Source: Lingula anatina (taxonomy: Eukaryota; Brachiopoda; Lingulata; Lingulida; Lingulidae). From it: 64,000 nucleotides of DNA. The position numbers were made by a program, and so were the translations under genes. The DNA lies in NCBI RefSeq assembly GCF_001039355.2, contig NW_019775790.1, positions 1 through 64,000 on the forward strand, given 5' to 3'. Positions 33,301 to 47,900 of this stretch are shown piece after piece. The number at the start of each line of letters is the position of its first letter. Positions within the stretch are counted from its first letter, which is position 1. Below the pieces are notes generated by a model. That model was not told the DNA's origin. It worked only from the letters and a program-made list of their open reading frames with translations, and did no database searches.

Positions 33301-35659
33301 TATATATTTTCTTGCAGGATGAAATGGTGATCTTTATGGAATACTGTGATGAGGGCACAATAGAGGAAGCAGCAAAGATGGGTCTTACTGAACCACTCAT
33401 CAGGAAGTATACCAAAGAGATTCTAGTAGCCATCAGCTTACTACATGACAATAAAATTGTACACAGGGACATTAAGGGTAAATAGACTTTGGGGTGTTTT
33501 AATGTATATATAGTTTTTGAAAAAAATTATATCAGTAAAGATATGTTTTTTCTTTTCTTATTTTATTTATTTTACACAAAGAATTTTAAACTCTCAGGCT
33601 GCAAGTGATGATAATATACTGCTTCCTTTGCATGTTGTGGCATGTTAGCTCAGTGTACAGTCACTGAAAGGCTATAGAATTCAAATTTCATTAAAAAGAA
33701 TATTTTTAGCGTTTGAATACAAAAAATTTAGCAAAAAAATGCTTAACAACTTTAACCAAAATTTCAGTTAAGATTACTTATGGATACAAAATTTCTTGAT
33801 TTGAAAAAAGACAACTTTTTGTTCCACATCTGCCCTCAAGGAATATTTTCACAAAAATATCATTTAACAAAATAATGACAAATTTTATTTATTAATCAAT
33901 ATATTATTTCTACACAGGTGCCAATATTTTCTTACAATCAAAAGGGCCATTGAAACTTGGAGACTTTGGGTGTTCAGTGAAATTAAAGAATCACACCACC
34001 ATGCCTGGAGAAATCAACACTTTAGTGGGAACAACAGGTAAGAACTTGCCTGAAATTATGCCAGATATGAAATCTTCAAAGGAGAAGATAGATGGATTTT
34101 AATGAACACTCAGGTGATAAAAAAAGGATAAAAGTGTTATGAAGTAGAAAAGCAAAGATGATATAATGTGTTGCTTGAAAAATGTCTCATGTGCTATTAC
34201 AGTGTAAAATTGTTAGTTGAAACAACTTTAACAAAAGGAATCAAATTTTCAGTAAGTTCTAACTTGACTTTTATATTAAAAATAGACATCTTACGTTTTA
34301 GAATTGAATAGTAAACTTAACATATATTTATATGTGTAAAACTAAAACGTACAATAAGGATATCCTTTAAATAAAAAGTGTTAGCAAATATGCCCATTAA
34401 ATAGCGCAATTGTTCCAAATATTTTTTATTTTCCTCCAGCTTACATGGCTCCAGAAGTCATCACACACAATGACCGCGAGGGCCATGGCCGTGCTGCAGA
34501 TATCTGGAGCCTTGGATGTGTGGTCATTGAGATGGCTACAGGCAAGGTAGATATTCCATCCTAATTTGGTGCAAGAGACTGACATTTAATTGATGGAATG
34601 GTCAAGTTTTTTGTATGCATCTGCATTTTATCAGTAAATTTATTTATTAAGTTTCTAATTGATATCTCGAGCTTCAGATCCATTGTGTACACTTTTCTTC
34701 ATTTAAAAAAAAATCTCCTTATGTGCATGCCTATCAGGTTCTGTTCTTCAGCTGTCTTTGGTTGAAGTTTACCTTTCCAATCATAAATAGGATGACGGGG
34801 ATGATCACATTACAACTTTGTCACTTGTCCTTCTATGGAGACAGAAATTTGGATGATAAAATGAGGATTTGTAATTGGTTTGCTAAACTTGAAGCAAATA
34901 CGACTTAAGTGTGGATGTGTGGAATGTGCTTTTGTCCCAGATTTGAACACACTTGCATTTACAGAATATATATTATGTGTCACTTATTTGTTGCATCTGC
35001 ATGGGTATTCCTCATTCATTTATAGAAACACACACATTAACATACAAATATGTCTCTGTTTCAGAGACCTTGGCATGAGCTTGAGAACAACTACCAGATC
35101 ATGTTCAAAGTTGGTATGGGGTGCAAACCTGCCATCCCAGACACCCTGAGTGAGGAGGGGAAGGATTTCCTGTCACATTGCCTGGAAATTGATCCCCGGG
35201 AAAGGTGGACTGCAAGCCAATTACTAGGACATTCCTTCACTAAGGTAGGGCTTATATGTAAATGTGTAATATAAAATCTTTTTTTGTGTTTATGACCAGG
35301 GACTATGTGAATGTTTATAATTTAAAAGTTAAATAGAAAAAATATACAGTTTGAAAATAATGACTTGGAATTATTATTATTTAATTATTTTTCATATAGA
35401 CTGCTAAAATGTGTCATCAGAATGAGATGAACTGTGAACCTAAACATTACCAGCAGTTTATTCCCTTTGGAATGTTGCAACATTTTTAAAAACAGCAGCA
35501 GCAAATTATTGTGCATTCTTCATTAATTTAACAGAATAACAAATATCAAACATGTAATCTTTCAAGTTTGCCTTGGATGATGAAGTTGAAGAACAAGAAA
35601 GCCATCAACCTAGGGTTTTAGCCATGCCACATGCTATCAGTGAATCCGAGGAAGCCTGA
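18330..35659 (+). CDS. MAP3K4: MAP kinase kinase kinase 4 (MEKK4), internal exons missing at an assembly gap
   Basis: A Ser/Thr kinase that activates MKK3/6 and MKK4/7 in the p38 and JNK stress pathways, normally held inactive by its long N-terminal region. Exons: 18330-18406, 19269-20173 (cut at N 20174), 21090-21374, 22901-23059, 23320-23477, 23874-24050, 24402-24501, 24735-24818, 25216-25341, 25727-25855, 26167-26316, 26828-26989, 27778-27911, 28147-28228, 28597-28669, 29093-29260, 29838-29930, 31843-32040, 32306-32376, 32574-32690, 33318-33477, 33918-34037, 34440-34546, 35065-35244, 35567-35659 (TGA). All visible junctions keep frame; about 1,370 codons are present against about 1,600 in the human protein. 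N-terminal family motifs include LWLELQAW-like [20 protein letters not shown] and [20 protein letters not shown]. Kinase: [18 protein letters not shown]-loop, AMKE lysine, HRDIKG catalytic loop, [17 protein letters not shown], then [13 protein letters not shown]. All catalytic residues are intact. Confidence 0.96.
20174..20174. other. assembly gap (single N) inside a MAP3K4 exon
   Basis: The second MAP3K4 exon is open up to the N, with no donor before it. The next exon on the far side (21090) starts well downstream in the protein. From memory of the human sequence, about 200 residues, including a conserved CLWLNITKDLN-type segment, should lie between. None is found in 20175-21089, so several exons are missing from the assembly here. 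Confidence 0.8.
20175..21020. repeat. repeat-like sequence after the gap, with internal duplications
   Basis: Composition differs from the flanking introns: it is richer in CG dinucleotides. ATGAAAATT..TCTCGTC occurs at 20213 and 20280, 67 bases apart, each followed by GCGAACGAT. GACGAA.TTTTCAA occurs near 20760, 20803, 20863 and 20880. No MAP3K4 exon is readable. It is probably a decayed transposable element or a misjoined contig end. The 90-codon minus-strand frame (20773-20501) has no recognisable motif. Confidence 0.4.
33121..33270. repeat. 30-bp minisatellite, five units, in a MAP3K4 intron
   Basis: GATCCT recurs at exactly 30-base steps in units starting at 33121, 33151, 33181, 33211 and 33241, in the consensus TGATGATCCTCATNAATTAT followed by CAGARTGAAC. 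It lies in the intron between exons 32574-32690 and 33318-33477, ending about 50 bases before the acceptor of the exon that begins at 33318. Because 30 is divisible by three, both strands show ten-residue repeat frames; these are not genes. Confidence 0.9.
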
Positions 35660-38600
35660 CCTGTTTATTCAAACAAAATTCAGGTTCTGAGTGCTAATTT
35701 TAGTCTAACTGATTGAACTAGCCACAGTTTAGTGCTGTTCCTTTTTATTTTGGCCAATGAAATTCACAGCTTAAATATTTAAGTGTATGTGTAACATTAT
35801 GTGATTTAATTTAATAATGATTTTAATGGAATTTTTTTAGGGCTGGCAGGTGTAAGGATATGTAAATTTCTGTCTTTTAATGCTAGTCTGGATAAATCTA
35901 TTATTATTGTGATACTAATAATGGATGTGAATATTTTCTATGATAAGGATGTAATTGAATTAAGAATATTGTTGGCACTTGTTGGCAGGTTCTTTCACAT
36001 ATGAGTGGGAGATCACTGATGGACTGAATTGGGAATTGTGTAATTTGTGAGCTAATAATTAGATCTTTTTGGTGCTCATTTTAGACATTTTTTATAAGCT
36101 GTTTAATGATGTGCCAAAATTAATAAACAAAACAAAATTGAACAATGGAAGTTAATGTATCATAATAATAATGTTAAGTCGGATTGCAAACTAATATCTG
36201 TACTGATGTTTGCTACCCCTTCGATTTGCCAAAATATTTGATATTGAAGTTGTCTATAAAGATTTAATATGAAGCAAAATTTAAGATGTAGGAACAAGCT
36301 TAAATTGAAGGGAAAGGGACATAGATGTAAAATTAATCTGTTATGATTTAATCAAAAATTCCAATCTGTGGTACTTAAATTTTATATATCATTTGCATCT
36401 CGATTGTAGTCATAAAATCTGCCAATATTGATTACATCCAGATATTCTTTACATTAATACATAATTGAATTATGGCTTGATTATGGTGAAATATAGTAAT
36501 TTGTTTCAACTCAATATAACAAGTATGGTCTGGTACCAAAAGAAAAAAGAATTTTAAATCTGGACAACTGCCATGATAAAGTTTCAGTGTTCACTTTACA
36601 ATGTAGCAGTTTTTAATAGTGTTGTTCTGTATTATACAGCTTTTTTCAATTTTTTTTCTATGTTAAAACAGTAATAATCATACATTTGATCATTTAAAAA
36701 ACAGATTCATAATCCAATAATGACATTTTTTTAATGCACTTATAGTTATAGACAGGCACATCCATTTTGTGACCCTGAGTTTCAGAGTCTAACAGACTTT
36801 CTCTATACCAGTATACTGGTAGCTGGAGCTGTGCAGAGGAGACTGCAGGAAACTCAGGGTGATATTGTGTTTAGGAAAAATCTGATGTGTTTAGATAACA
36901 AGTTGGCTCACTTCTAGGCTTTGGGCAGGTTGTGCCCCTGGGAAACTGTTCAACAAATGTCATTTCTGATTGTTTAACAAACGTTTCAAAATCATGGTGA
37001 AAGTGGATTTGGCATTTGCTGCCCAATTAGAGGTCAGTTAGTAAAGGAAAGACATTAAAGGGAGAATTGCATATAATATACAATTAGACATTTTTCCTTG
37101 GAGTAGGATATTTAAAAGATGTATTTGACAGAGCTGTAGATCTCTATAAGTAACGTCAGGGTCATAGGCTGCAGGTTGCCCTCCCCCCACCCCAGAGAAT
37201 TTGAATAAAAAGGGAGGGGTGCATTCAAATATTGTTATCCTTTACTCTTTCCATAGTCCATCAGAAGCCACTTACTTTTACAAACAACCTGCTTGAAAGT
37301 ATTGTAAAATATTGTAGGTCTTCGACAGCAGGTCTCCAAGCACCTTTTCAACCTATGGCCCTGCATGTTACAAATGGAGCATGTCATTATTGTTCAAGTT
37401 TTTATTTCTATATATACAGTTTATGTACAGAGGTGTCAGTAAAGAGAAACTACAAATTGTGATAGATCATGTGATAAACTAGGCAACTTACCTCTCTTGA
37501 AAACAATGTGTTGACCATATGGCTGGATCCCTAACATTATCTCCTCTTCAATAGCATGATACATGGAAGTGTTCACATTTTATGTGGCATACTGATTACC
37601 TTGGACATACTTCACTTTCTTTGATGGGAAATTTGAAAAATGCTGTTGTTACCTGCAAATCTTAGCTGCAGTGAAAATCCTGTGACAAACGTGATAAGTT
37701 GTCTTCAGTTAAAAGGCCATGACCTTTGGATCCATGGTCACTGTTGACCTTCAAGCAGTAGGAGGGATCAAGTTCACATTTTTTCAATGATTTCATGGTT
37801 ATTTTTTTAAAAGTTGTGTGAAATTGAATTGTTGTTAAATTTGACACAAAAGCGATTTTAATAGATTTATTATCATGGTCATAATATTGTCATACATAAT
37901 AGAGTATATCAATTTATTTCGCAGATGCATTTACTTGTTTTTCTGCACGAGATTAATTTTTAATACACTTGAAATATTTTACCCTCTTTTATCATGATGG
38001 AGTTAAGAAAATGCTACATACACTGGTGTACATGTTATATTGTGTGTAGTTTTATTTAAAATCATGTAAAATGTAGACAGATGCACAGTAATGAAATGAA
38101 AGTGCATGGCAGTTCAAAGCGGAAATAAGCACATTTACAAGAGTACTTTTTTCATTTCCAAAGTTTATGTGTATTTTTGTTGTAACTTTTAATTATTGTA
38201 AGATATTTCCCTTCTCAAATAAATTCTGGAAGCGAATTTTTCTTGACCACCCCCTTGATTTTGTATGATTAATCATGATGTTATCATAACTTACAAATCA
38301 ATTCCTCATTTCTATTTTCATCTCTTTTAAAGATGTCTTCTACTAAGTCATTTCTACTTGATAATATATTTTTCATCTTGAAAATTATTAAAACAAATTT
38401 TTAATATTCAATGTCTGTTTATTAGCATAAGTAATAAATTTACAGATTTCTCCAATGGGTGCCATTGTGAGCGTATTCACATTTCAGTAAAATATTTAAA
38501 GACCATCTTGAACAAGTATTTCATGATAAATCTTTTTGTGTAATTGCACACGAAAAATGCCCAATTTATGACAAGTCATTTGTTTAAAGAAAGGCAAAAT

Positions 38601-38937
38601 TCAGAATTGAGAGAAACTTAAAACACTGAGAAACTTAAATAAATCACTATTTCTTTCCTGACCTGACATGAAATTCAATACAAGTTCACATATAATTTTT
38701 TTTATATCTTGTATATAGTCCATACCGAAGTGTCTGTTAATGGGCCTTAATTTTGCCAAAGTAAATAAATAATAATAGCCGTTTAAGTTGTAGAATAATT
38801 CCAGAGTTTTGAAATGTTTTCCTCCCTTCCTGAGAAAAGTGAACGCTACAGCAGCTGTGATAGGCAACCATGGTGGTCATACTTGCATGTATGTTTGTAC
38901 GAGTCTAGCTGATTGGATGAGAATATCCACTAATATT
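35660..38937. other. 3' UTRs/intergenic region between convergent MAP3K4 and PAXBP1
   Basis: No coding exon is supported. Plus-strand AATAAA hexamers at 36122-36127 and 38218-38223 are possible MAP3K4 polyadenylation signals. TTTATT at 38418-38423 (AATAAA on the minus strand) could serve PAXBP1. The sequence is AT-rich, with no clear repeats. If the distal signals are used, the two 3' UTRs would overlap. Confidence 0.4.
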
Positions 38938-41900
38938 TTATATCCTGAGACCAAATTGGCTAGCTAATGAGAGTGCATGGTCCAATGCATGAATATTCAC
39001 TAAGAGCTTGCTGACTTGCTTGATGAGGTCCCTAGAGTTAAATATAGATAAATATATAATATAAACAGTCTCGTCCACCCTTTAAATAACACTATGCAAA
39101 GGTCATTATAATCAACTTCCTTTAACATCTACTCTTCCAATATCAGTGCAAGGAAGAAAATTATTTTATATGCAAAGTCTTATTATACTAATCAACAACT
39201 TCCCCATCTTCTCTTCCAAAATCTGTGCCAACAAAAGATTGATAAATGTGTGTTACTCTTGAGTGCTTTCCACTGTTTCATTTCAAACACCATGTGCTCA
39301 AAACTAATATCACAATTTACATACTAAAATGCTGCTATTCTTGTCTCTCTGTACACACTGCCTCTTACCTGGTTTCCTTTTTATCACTTTCTTTCCCAGT
39401 ATCTGCCTTTTTATCTAGACTATTGGCTGCATGTACTAGGAACCTACAGAGAGACTGTAGCTGTGGAAGAGTATTATCATCCTGCAGCCCACTAAACCAA
39501 TCTTTGGGAAATGTGGATGTAATCTGGAAAGTAAACAAGTTGCACGTAAAGACAGACATTGTATGTTACTTTGTGTAGTTGATGAAATGTTAGTACATTG
39601 AATTTGAAAAATGACAGTCAAGCATCTTTTAAAATCCATTTATTGTTCTCATTTAAGAACATTTTTGTTGAAACCATAGGCTGTGGATCTAATTGCCAAC
39701 TACTTCCCCAGTTCAACCTGTCAATTTTGACAAGTAGAAATGTTTTTTGTTTAAAAAAAAAGAAAAGAAATGGTGTTCAGAACAAAGCAAAATCACTGCC
39801 ACTGCAAAAGAGTGATCGATCACTTACCACCTGGACTTTTTCTAATGTACTGGAATTGATCTCGGAGTTGGAAAGCCCCAGCATAATATATCTATTGAGA
39901 AGACTGTCCAGGGCCATCTCTTGTAGGACACCATCATCACAGATGCCCGACCATTTCAAAATGTTGTTTAATAACTAAAAAGGAATAAATATATCAAAAC
40001 AATCATTTATATCAAATTGATTATAAATTCATAATGGTAAATGAACATTAAACAAAACCATTCACTGTCTGAACAAAATTTCACATTAAATACCTAACAA
40101 TAAATGCAAACCTTTATCAGAGATGGAATATAATGGAGTGAAGACAATTGTGAAAATATTTTATTCCTAATATCAAAAGATATTTACCTTTATACAAGTC
40201 CACATCTGTCTATTGAAAAATGCACAGGCCCCAGATTTTCTATCTTCTAAAACTCTGAAACAATTAATATTCCATCATTTTACATAAAGTGAATTCAACC
40301 ATATTTATAACAAGATAATTTTAAAAAACAATGAAAAATAATCAAGTTAGAATTAAAATCTACCAATATAATAATCACATAAAATTCATCTCTCTCTTGT
40401 CCCCTGAGTAAAATGAACCCTCCAAAGCAACATCAATTAACCCAGACTTACTGTTTTGGATATAGAGGCATAAATACATCATCATCCAGTGTTTTCCTCA
40501 TCCTTTTCACTACTGCCTGTACCAAGGCCTGCGTATTCTTGCTATCTGATGAAAACGAGGGATAGTCTGTGGCCAGTTTCCTAACTGTTCTGACCAGGTT
40601 TGTGGTTTCTGAACTGGACATGGGGTCCCAGACATCCTCCACTAAAGCTATGGAGAAGATAATAGTTGTAACCATTACTTTTGTATGCATGATTCATCAT
40701 TCTTTTTTTCCAACAACATGCAAAAGTTGATCACCTTCACACAAGCTAGCAGTTTTACACTTTTAGACACAAACAATAATTACTTTCTAATTTTCGTTAA
40801 TTATATCAATAAGAGTAGACAATAACACACATGTAAATTCCAAGGCCACATTATGCTACAAAAAGTCAACATTATTTATTTCAATACTTGGATAAACATT
40901 ATGTTATACAAAACATTCAACAGTTTTTGTTCCATGTGCACCAACTTTGCACAATATGCCATCTCTTACCTTTTATTCTAGAAAGAAGTATTTTGTCCAC
41001 TATAGTGGGGAGCAGCTTTAAGTCTTGATCACTATCCTCCAGTTGTTGGCCCTCCTTGTAACCATAAAACATTAAAGTCTCGTACCACCTCATTTCTTCA
41101 AAGTCAGGACAATTAACCTGAAATTTGCAGAATATTTAAGTGTTATAAAAAAATAAAAGAATTTGTTAACCCACAACTTATACAAATTCCAGCATATAAA
41201 TTTTTTCTGGATAAGATGATTTTGTTAACCAAAAATTTAATGTATAATTTTTAGCACCTGCAATCTATTTCTATAATAAAAAATATCATCTCATTTGCCT
41301 TTATAGTCCTTTTATAAAACAAGACAACTCCTAACTAATGGTTCACAAAGTTGAGGCAAAATACATACTTGTAAAGGGTTCCATTCAATTAAATCAAGTC
41401 TGATTAAGGGGGAAAATAACTTTGGTAGACAAAGCCCTATGTAGGCGTCATTATAAGTGTCTCCATAGAGATCCTTCCACTCTTCAAACCTGGCTTTGAT
41501 CAGTTTTAGTTTACAGAACTCATCGACTACATCTTCAAAAAGTTTTTGGGACTCAGTCCGTATGCGATCTGGAAAACAATATTTCAACAAGTGATTAGAT
41601 AACTGATAGAACAGACAAAGGTAGCAATATTACCTAATCCAATCAATGATCACAATATATTCAGAACAATATCAAAAGTTTGAAGAACTTACAGTTGGCA
41701 TGCATGTGGGGCTATCAATTACACTTCTATGGGACAATGTTGAAGTAAAGGCACGTACACCCATTCAAAAATTATTTGGTCTCATTCTTCATTAGTGCTC
41801 TTTTTCAATTTAACGTTGTTTACAAAAATACCTATATAAATACTCTTCAGAGTCTAGTGTGGCTTTTCAAAAGCAATACATCAACCAACCTCTTTCTACT

Positions 41901-44900
41901 ATAGCCTTTGTGATATCCAACTGACTTTCTTCATCATCAGAAGATAAACCTTCATGGTGATTGGCTATGTTCTGACTTTGACGAGCCCTTCTTCTTCTAG
42001 CCCTACAAACAGTCAATTTAACTGACAGTAAAAAATATTATTAAATAAAAATTAAAAACCAGTAGGGCTTTTTTTTTTGTTGTTGTTCATCAATTTAATC
42101 ATAATTTCTACTGACTAAAATAAAATTGTGCAAGATATCTTATTGATACTGCCAACTCCAGGACAAAGTTTTTTAACAGTGGGGTTGGTTCCTGACCCCC
42201 CCCCCCCCCCCCACCCCCCATTATTTCCCCCTAGCACCTGATAAGTCTTACCTCCTTGCCTCTCTTTCAGCAACTCTTCTTTGCCTAGCCTCTTCCACTG
42301 CTGGAACCTGGGCTGTGGAACTCTTGTCTGGAGATAGAAATCATTTAAAGCTTCAATTTCCTTTCAAAATGTCTTACTTCCTTTAACAGAGCACTATTGG
42401 ATTTTTCTAGAACGTGGTCTTCTTTTCTGGTGTTCCTAGAAATACTTCAAAATTATCAAAACAGCTCAATTTCAACTGACCATTGCAAATATTTGGCAAT
42501 GGACAGTTCACCAACTTTAAAAATACAAAACCAAGGAATGGAGAAATTAATATTATTTTCAAGCAATTACTTGTTATGTATTCCTGAGACTGGTCTTTGA
42601 CATCTTCTTGTCTCCTTTTCACCAACTTCTCTGCTCTTTGTTTCAAACAGTTCAGCATGCTAGCTTCCAAAGCATTAACAGCAGGTACCTACAAGAAGAA
42701 GGGTTAAAATGGTCATTTTAAGAACCAAAAGGATCCCACATGACAAAACTGACTGAATAAATGATACACAATGTTTATTATGCAAGATTATTAAACAAGG
42801 TAAAATCAATTCAATCTAGTACCCACCTTTAAAACTCAACAAAATCTATACTTGATAACCATTTTAATACATAACATTCAGTAAGCATTAAATTTCAAAA
42901 AGGAAAATAATTGCAATAAATTATTATGATATCTCATTTGGTCAATAGCACTTACATTGCACAACTGACTCTGCAGCAGCACAATACAATTTTTATTATG
43001 TTTGTAGTTCTCATCAGCCTTTGCGCAATTCAAATATTAATCATCAAATATAATCAAGGAATGTAATTCAAGTATCCCACTTATTAGACTAACACCCAAT
43101 GAGTTCTGCTTGAACAAAGAAAATCTTCCCATTTCAATTCAGTCCTAATTGTAACAAATAAAAATGCATGCACATCATGTGCGTTTTAAGGTGAGTGTGC
43201 ATTGTAAAGTTCAAATATAAAATGTGTTCTAAACATACTGATTTAATGACATCTGACATGAAACATTTTAGAACTGTCTTCAATGTACATGATAGTGAAA
43301 ACTTAAGCAATGGCCCCTGCTAAACCCCTATGATTTAGGATGTCAAGTAGCAAATGGCCCCCACGCAACCCCTTCCCAAAGACATTGAGCCTCCCAAAAT
43401 AATAAGTCACTGAAACCCACCTTCTCATTAAGACATTCAACCAAGTCGCGAACATACCCCCTCATTTCTTGGAAGAACTTATAACGTTCTTCCAAAGCAC
43501 CGATGTCTCCTTCACATTTTGTGATGGTGCTTTCACTGAACTTGATGTTGTCCTCCATTTTTTGGACATCTAAGACACGGGCCCTGTGAACCTGCTGCAA
43601 AGATTCAAGCCTGAAAAAGCAGACACATATTAAATGACATTTGATACCAAGAAAATGTCAGTTAATACTGAATTATCCGTAATTCCATTTCTTGGTTCTA
43701 TTTCTATTCATCATCCTTCTTATTTATTTATTTATTTTTTAAATTCTGTAAATTCAAGTAAATGATCTCTGAAATCAATCAATGATTTATTGTAGTGCAT
43801 CTGCATGGATTTGTTTATAATATTTAACCATCTGATCCTCAATCTTACAAGTAGTGTTTTTTTTTAAGAAGAAGACTGAGCATAAAACTACGTAATTATC
43901 ATGTATTCATTTTCATTTCGCTTCTTTTGACAGGAGTTTCTTAAGCCTACCAAGCCCACACATGACACACATAAGAATATGTAACATAATCTGGGTATTT
44001 CATACCTTTCCTTCAGCCTCCTTGTCACATCCCCTACAGTAATTGGGGGGAGCTCTTTGGGTGGACCCACCCGCTTATCTCCTGCTCCCACATATGTAGC
44101 AGACCTGCTGAAACCTGCTGGCACCCCTGCTGGAGTTGACCCATTTATGGCTCCCTGGGCAGTGTAGGGGGAGGGAGAGGAGGAGGAGTAGGAATCCTGC
44201 ACAGCTGCTGACTGAGAGTAATACTGGTCATAGCTGTAGGAAGGCTGTTGGTTTGATTGAATCTGGAATAAGAAATGTCCCAGAAAATTATTTTAGAGAT
44301 AAAGAAAGAAAGAAAAAAAGAAGTGAAAACTAGAAAGGAATCCGAATCAGTAGTAAAACACCGAGTGTTTGAGGCAAAAATTATAACATAAAAAAACAAC
44401 AACTGTGTACTAACTTCATCTACAGCAGTTTTATGATGAAGATCCCTTTGATAGGTTTCAACAGATTAAACTGACAGATCCCCCCCTCCTCCTACTTAAA
44501 TATCTAACAAAAAGATGAAAAGTGTGAAAAAAAAATGAAACATCTTATGCAATTTCCTGATAAAATAATTTTGTTCAAATTCCAATCCTTGTGGCGGCCT
44601 TGAATGCTGGCCTAACTAACCCCACCTGTGGCAGGCTGACCCCTTTCCGTATTTGCTGTTCTTCCCATTCTCTTTCATGGTCGCTATCATCACTACCTAT
44701 AAAATGAGATAACAGTCTAATACACAGATTTCAAACGAGATCATAAACTTGATATAATTGACACTATTTTAAAATGTATTGACTGAATGTAGATGCTATA
44801 TGTAATCAACTAGTTTTCAAAATTATCTAATACAATTTTCATCAACATTTATTATATGTGGTAGATCGATGATAGAGCCTTCCAATAATTAGAAAATTTT

Positions 44901-47900
44901 AGAGGAAATATATTACAGATACCAAGAGTACATTCCCCGATTTCAATCACATGAAAACTTTCAAACATAAAGCTCATCAAATGCAATGATATTATACATC
45001 AGCATGTGAAACGGAGATCAATATTTTACAAAATATAAACAATATAAATTGAAACTACACAAAGCACAGAGCTTTTCCCAAAATATGCCATTAAAAAGTA
45101 AATGTTCCAATGAATCTAATAAAAAGCAATAACCATCCTTCCAGTTTCAGTAATGTGTCTAAGATGGTCAGTATCAGACACAACAGAGAAACATAACTGA
45201 ACAAATACGTAAGCAAATTGCATACAGACCATGCTCTGCTGCTAAGAAATCATCCTTAATTTTCTGTCTCTCCTTGGCCAAGGTGTTCACAGTGAAGTCA
45301 ATTCTCTCCTCTTCTTCGTCACTTACATCATTTTCATCATCCCTAGAAGTGGAAAAAAAAGATTAATAGATTTATTTAAGCCTCATCTTTAAAACAGACC
45401 AGTTAAAGTTCACAAAATTCTTACTTCTTTAACCGCAGTCAAAAACTGTAAGGGGAAATTGCATTCAATCAAAGTACACTTTTAACTAAATGTACAATGT
45501 ACTGCAGTACCTACCTAACCAGTCTTGAATTAGCCTTTTCCACTTTCACAGTGTCATCCAGTGGTATCACATCCCCCATCTCCCTAGCCATCTGCCTTCT
45601 CTTGCGAGCCATGTGGATAAGATGAGCATCAGGGATTTCACCCCCTAAAATATACATGAAATAATTCACCACTAAAAAGTTGAAAATTCTCACAACAGGA
45701 CATTTTAGGCAAGTGCATAAAAAAGAATTTACAGAAGAATTTTAAAACAATTGTGGTGGTTGTGTGCATGCCTGTGCGGGTGCACGTGTATATTGCACCA
45801 TGGTTGGCACTTACTTTCAAGCACAGCTTTGAACACGTGTGCGCCACCTCCTGAGCGCTTTGGTTTGTCCCCCTCGCTGTCCTCTCCATTACTGTCCACA
45901 TCCATGTCATCACCACTGTAAATGTCACCATCTTCTGTCTGAAAATACAGACAACAGTCCCATCAGCAAATGTTACTCATAATAGAGACTTTTTGGCTTG
46001 GAAATCTGCCAACAGACAGGAAAATCTCATTACTGTTGTAAGACCAACTGTAAACGTCCCCCCAAAAGACCATCAAAAGACAGAAAAATTTAATCTCTGG
46101 TTACTTACTCAGGTTGAAACAAAATTGTTCATTTTGACTCCCGTACACTTAAGTTGACCTTTTTGTTGTTTATATTAAGCATATCAACTAGAAACAACAA
46201 AATCTTCTAATATTATATCTTAAGTATTTCTTTTTCAGTTTTTTAAGGTACCATTCAGTGTTTTGCTTGTGAACAATCACCTTTTCTTTCTTTAATTCTT
46301 GTTCTTTTTCCTTTGTTTCAATCTTCTCTTGTTCTTCCTTCTCCTTTTTTCTCTCCTTCTTCAACTGCTTTGCAACTCTCCTGCTGTGGCTAGGTTTCTT
46401 CACCTTAAAAACTTCACCTTCTGTAAAAAAATAATAGTAGGAATTGGAAAACTGTTATGTGCAAAAATGCTCAGCTCGGCACTCAGCACATGGAGGTTGA
46501 AGCAAGGGCACCTGGTTTGTTATTATTTGTTTGCTATCTTTGATACAGTAGCCAGGCTGTATCCTACCTAGGGAGGCGAGAGCGTAACCACCCAGACTGT
46601 ATCTTGACCAGGTGTCCTTTATATACATTATGTTCCATGTACGACTTCAACCCAATGATAATAAAATTGTATATTATATAAATAGCACTCAACTTCCAAG
46701 AATGACTATGCCACTGATAGTGGACACAAACTCCAGAGAAGAATGGAATATCATATCACTGTTTTCAATTCTAATAAACAGTCTCACTGACTTGAACAAG
46801 ATCCAGACTTGCAAATCTGTTTCAAAGATACTATATCTTGACAATGGTATCTTGCCATTTGCACAGATTTGGCCAACTATAACTCGCTGGTATTAAGTCA
46901 AGCCTAACACTGCAAGCAAAGCACAGGCTGCAAGTAATTACTGCACTGCTTCAGATCAAGTGTTGTTCAACTTAATTGTCAAATGTAAAGAAATGTGAAA
47001 GACCTTACAACTGATAAAAATAATGCTCTGAATAAGATGTGTTTCAACAAGTTTTTGACAATCAGTAGAGAATAGCCCTGTTATATTCCTCTGATTTTAT
47101 TTGACGGTTAGAACACATATGCAGTTGTCAGACATTATTCCCTGCCACTCATCGTCATAACTGCCATTGTCCACCATTCAGAGCTCCAGTATGGACTTCC
47201 AAGACCACCTCCAAAGAGTCAGTATGACGAGAAAAACGAACCCACAGAGATTTCAATTACACTCAGTAAGTAGAACCAGAGAATACCTCAATGGCAATGA
47301 GGTGTGTGGATTCTGTGGTAGAAGTCTTTAAAAATTTGAGGGAGAAGAGTGTAGAAGCTGGCAGGGGTCCACTCGGGCTCGGAAGCTCATTTGAAAGAGC
47401 AGTGGCGAATCCACTATTTCCCCAAAATCACTTCAATATACAAGCATGGCCAAGAAGGCAAGATAGTGCAGAGACAAAACAATTAAAATGTCCAGAAAAA
47501 GCAAGGAGTAGCAGAGATTAGGAGTCATGCTCTCTTCTGACCTGAAATGGTCAATTCACTTTAACAATTTATGTAAAAAAAAAAAAAAAGGCAGAAGTAG
47601 ATTAGCCCAGCGCCCACATGAAAGTCAGCATACATATCCACTCCACTTTGGAGTACAGTGCCATCATATGGGACCCCTACTTACAATCGGGCATTAACAA
47701 AACGGAAAAAATTCAGGGGAAGGCTGCACGGTTTATCACTGGGGTTTCTATGTCACGGTCTCCAGGTAGTGTTATCTCCATGTTAAAATCATTGGATCTC
47801 CCTAGCTGCAGTTTCGGAAGGAAGGAAGGAACTGCAGCTAACTTTTCTTTTTAAGGTGGTTGAGGGGTTTGGTACCAGTGATAACTTCTGACACTTACTT

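Noticed and set aside
38601-38867. Minus-strand 88-codon frame with a good acceptor in the right phase to be the last PAXBP1 exon
   Set aside because: Exon 39031-38938 has the correct phase and matches the family C-terminus ([17 protein letters not shown]); the other frame has no similarity.
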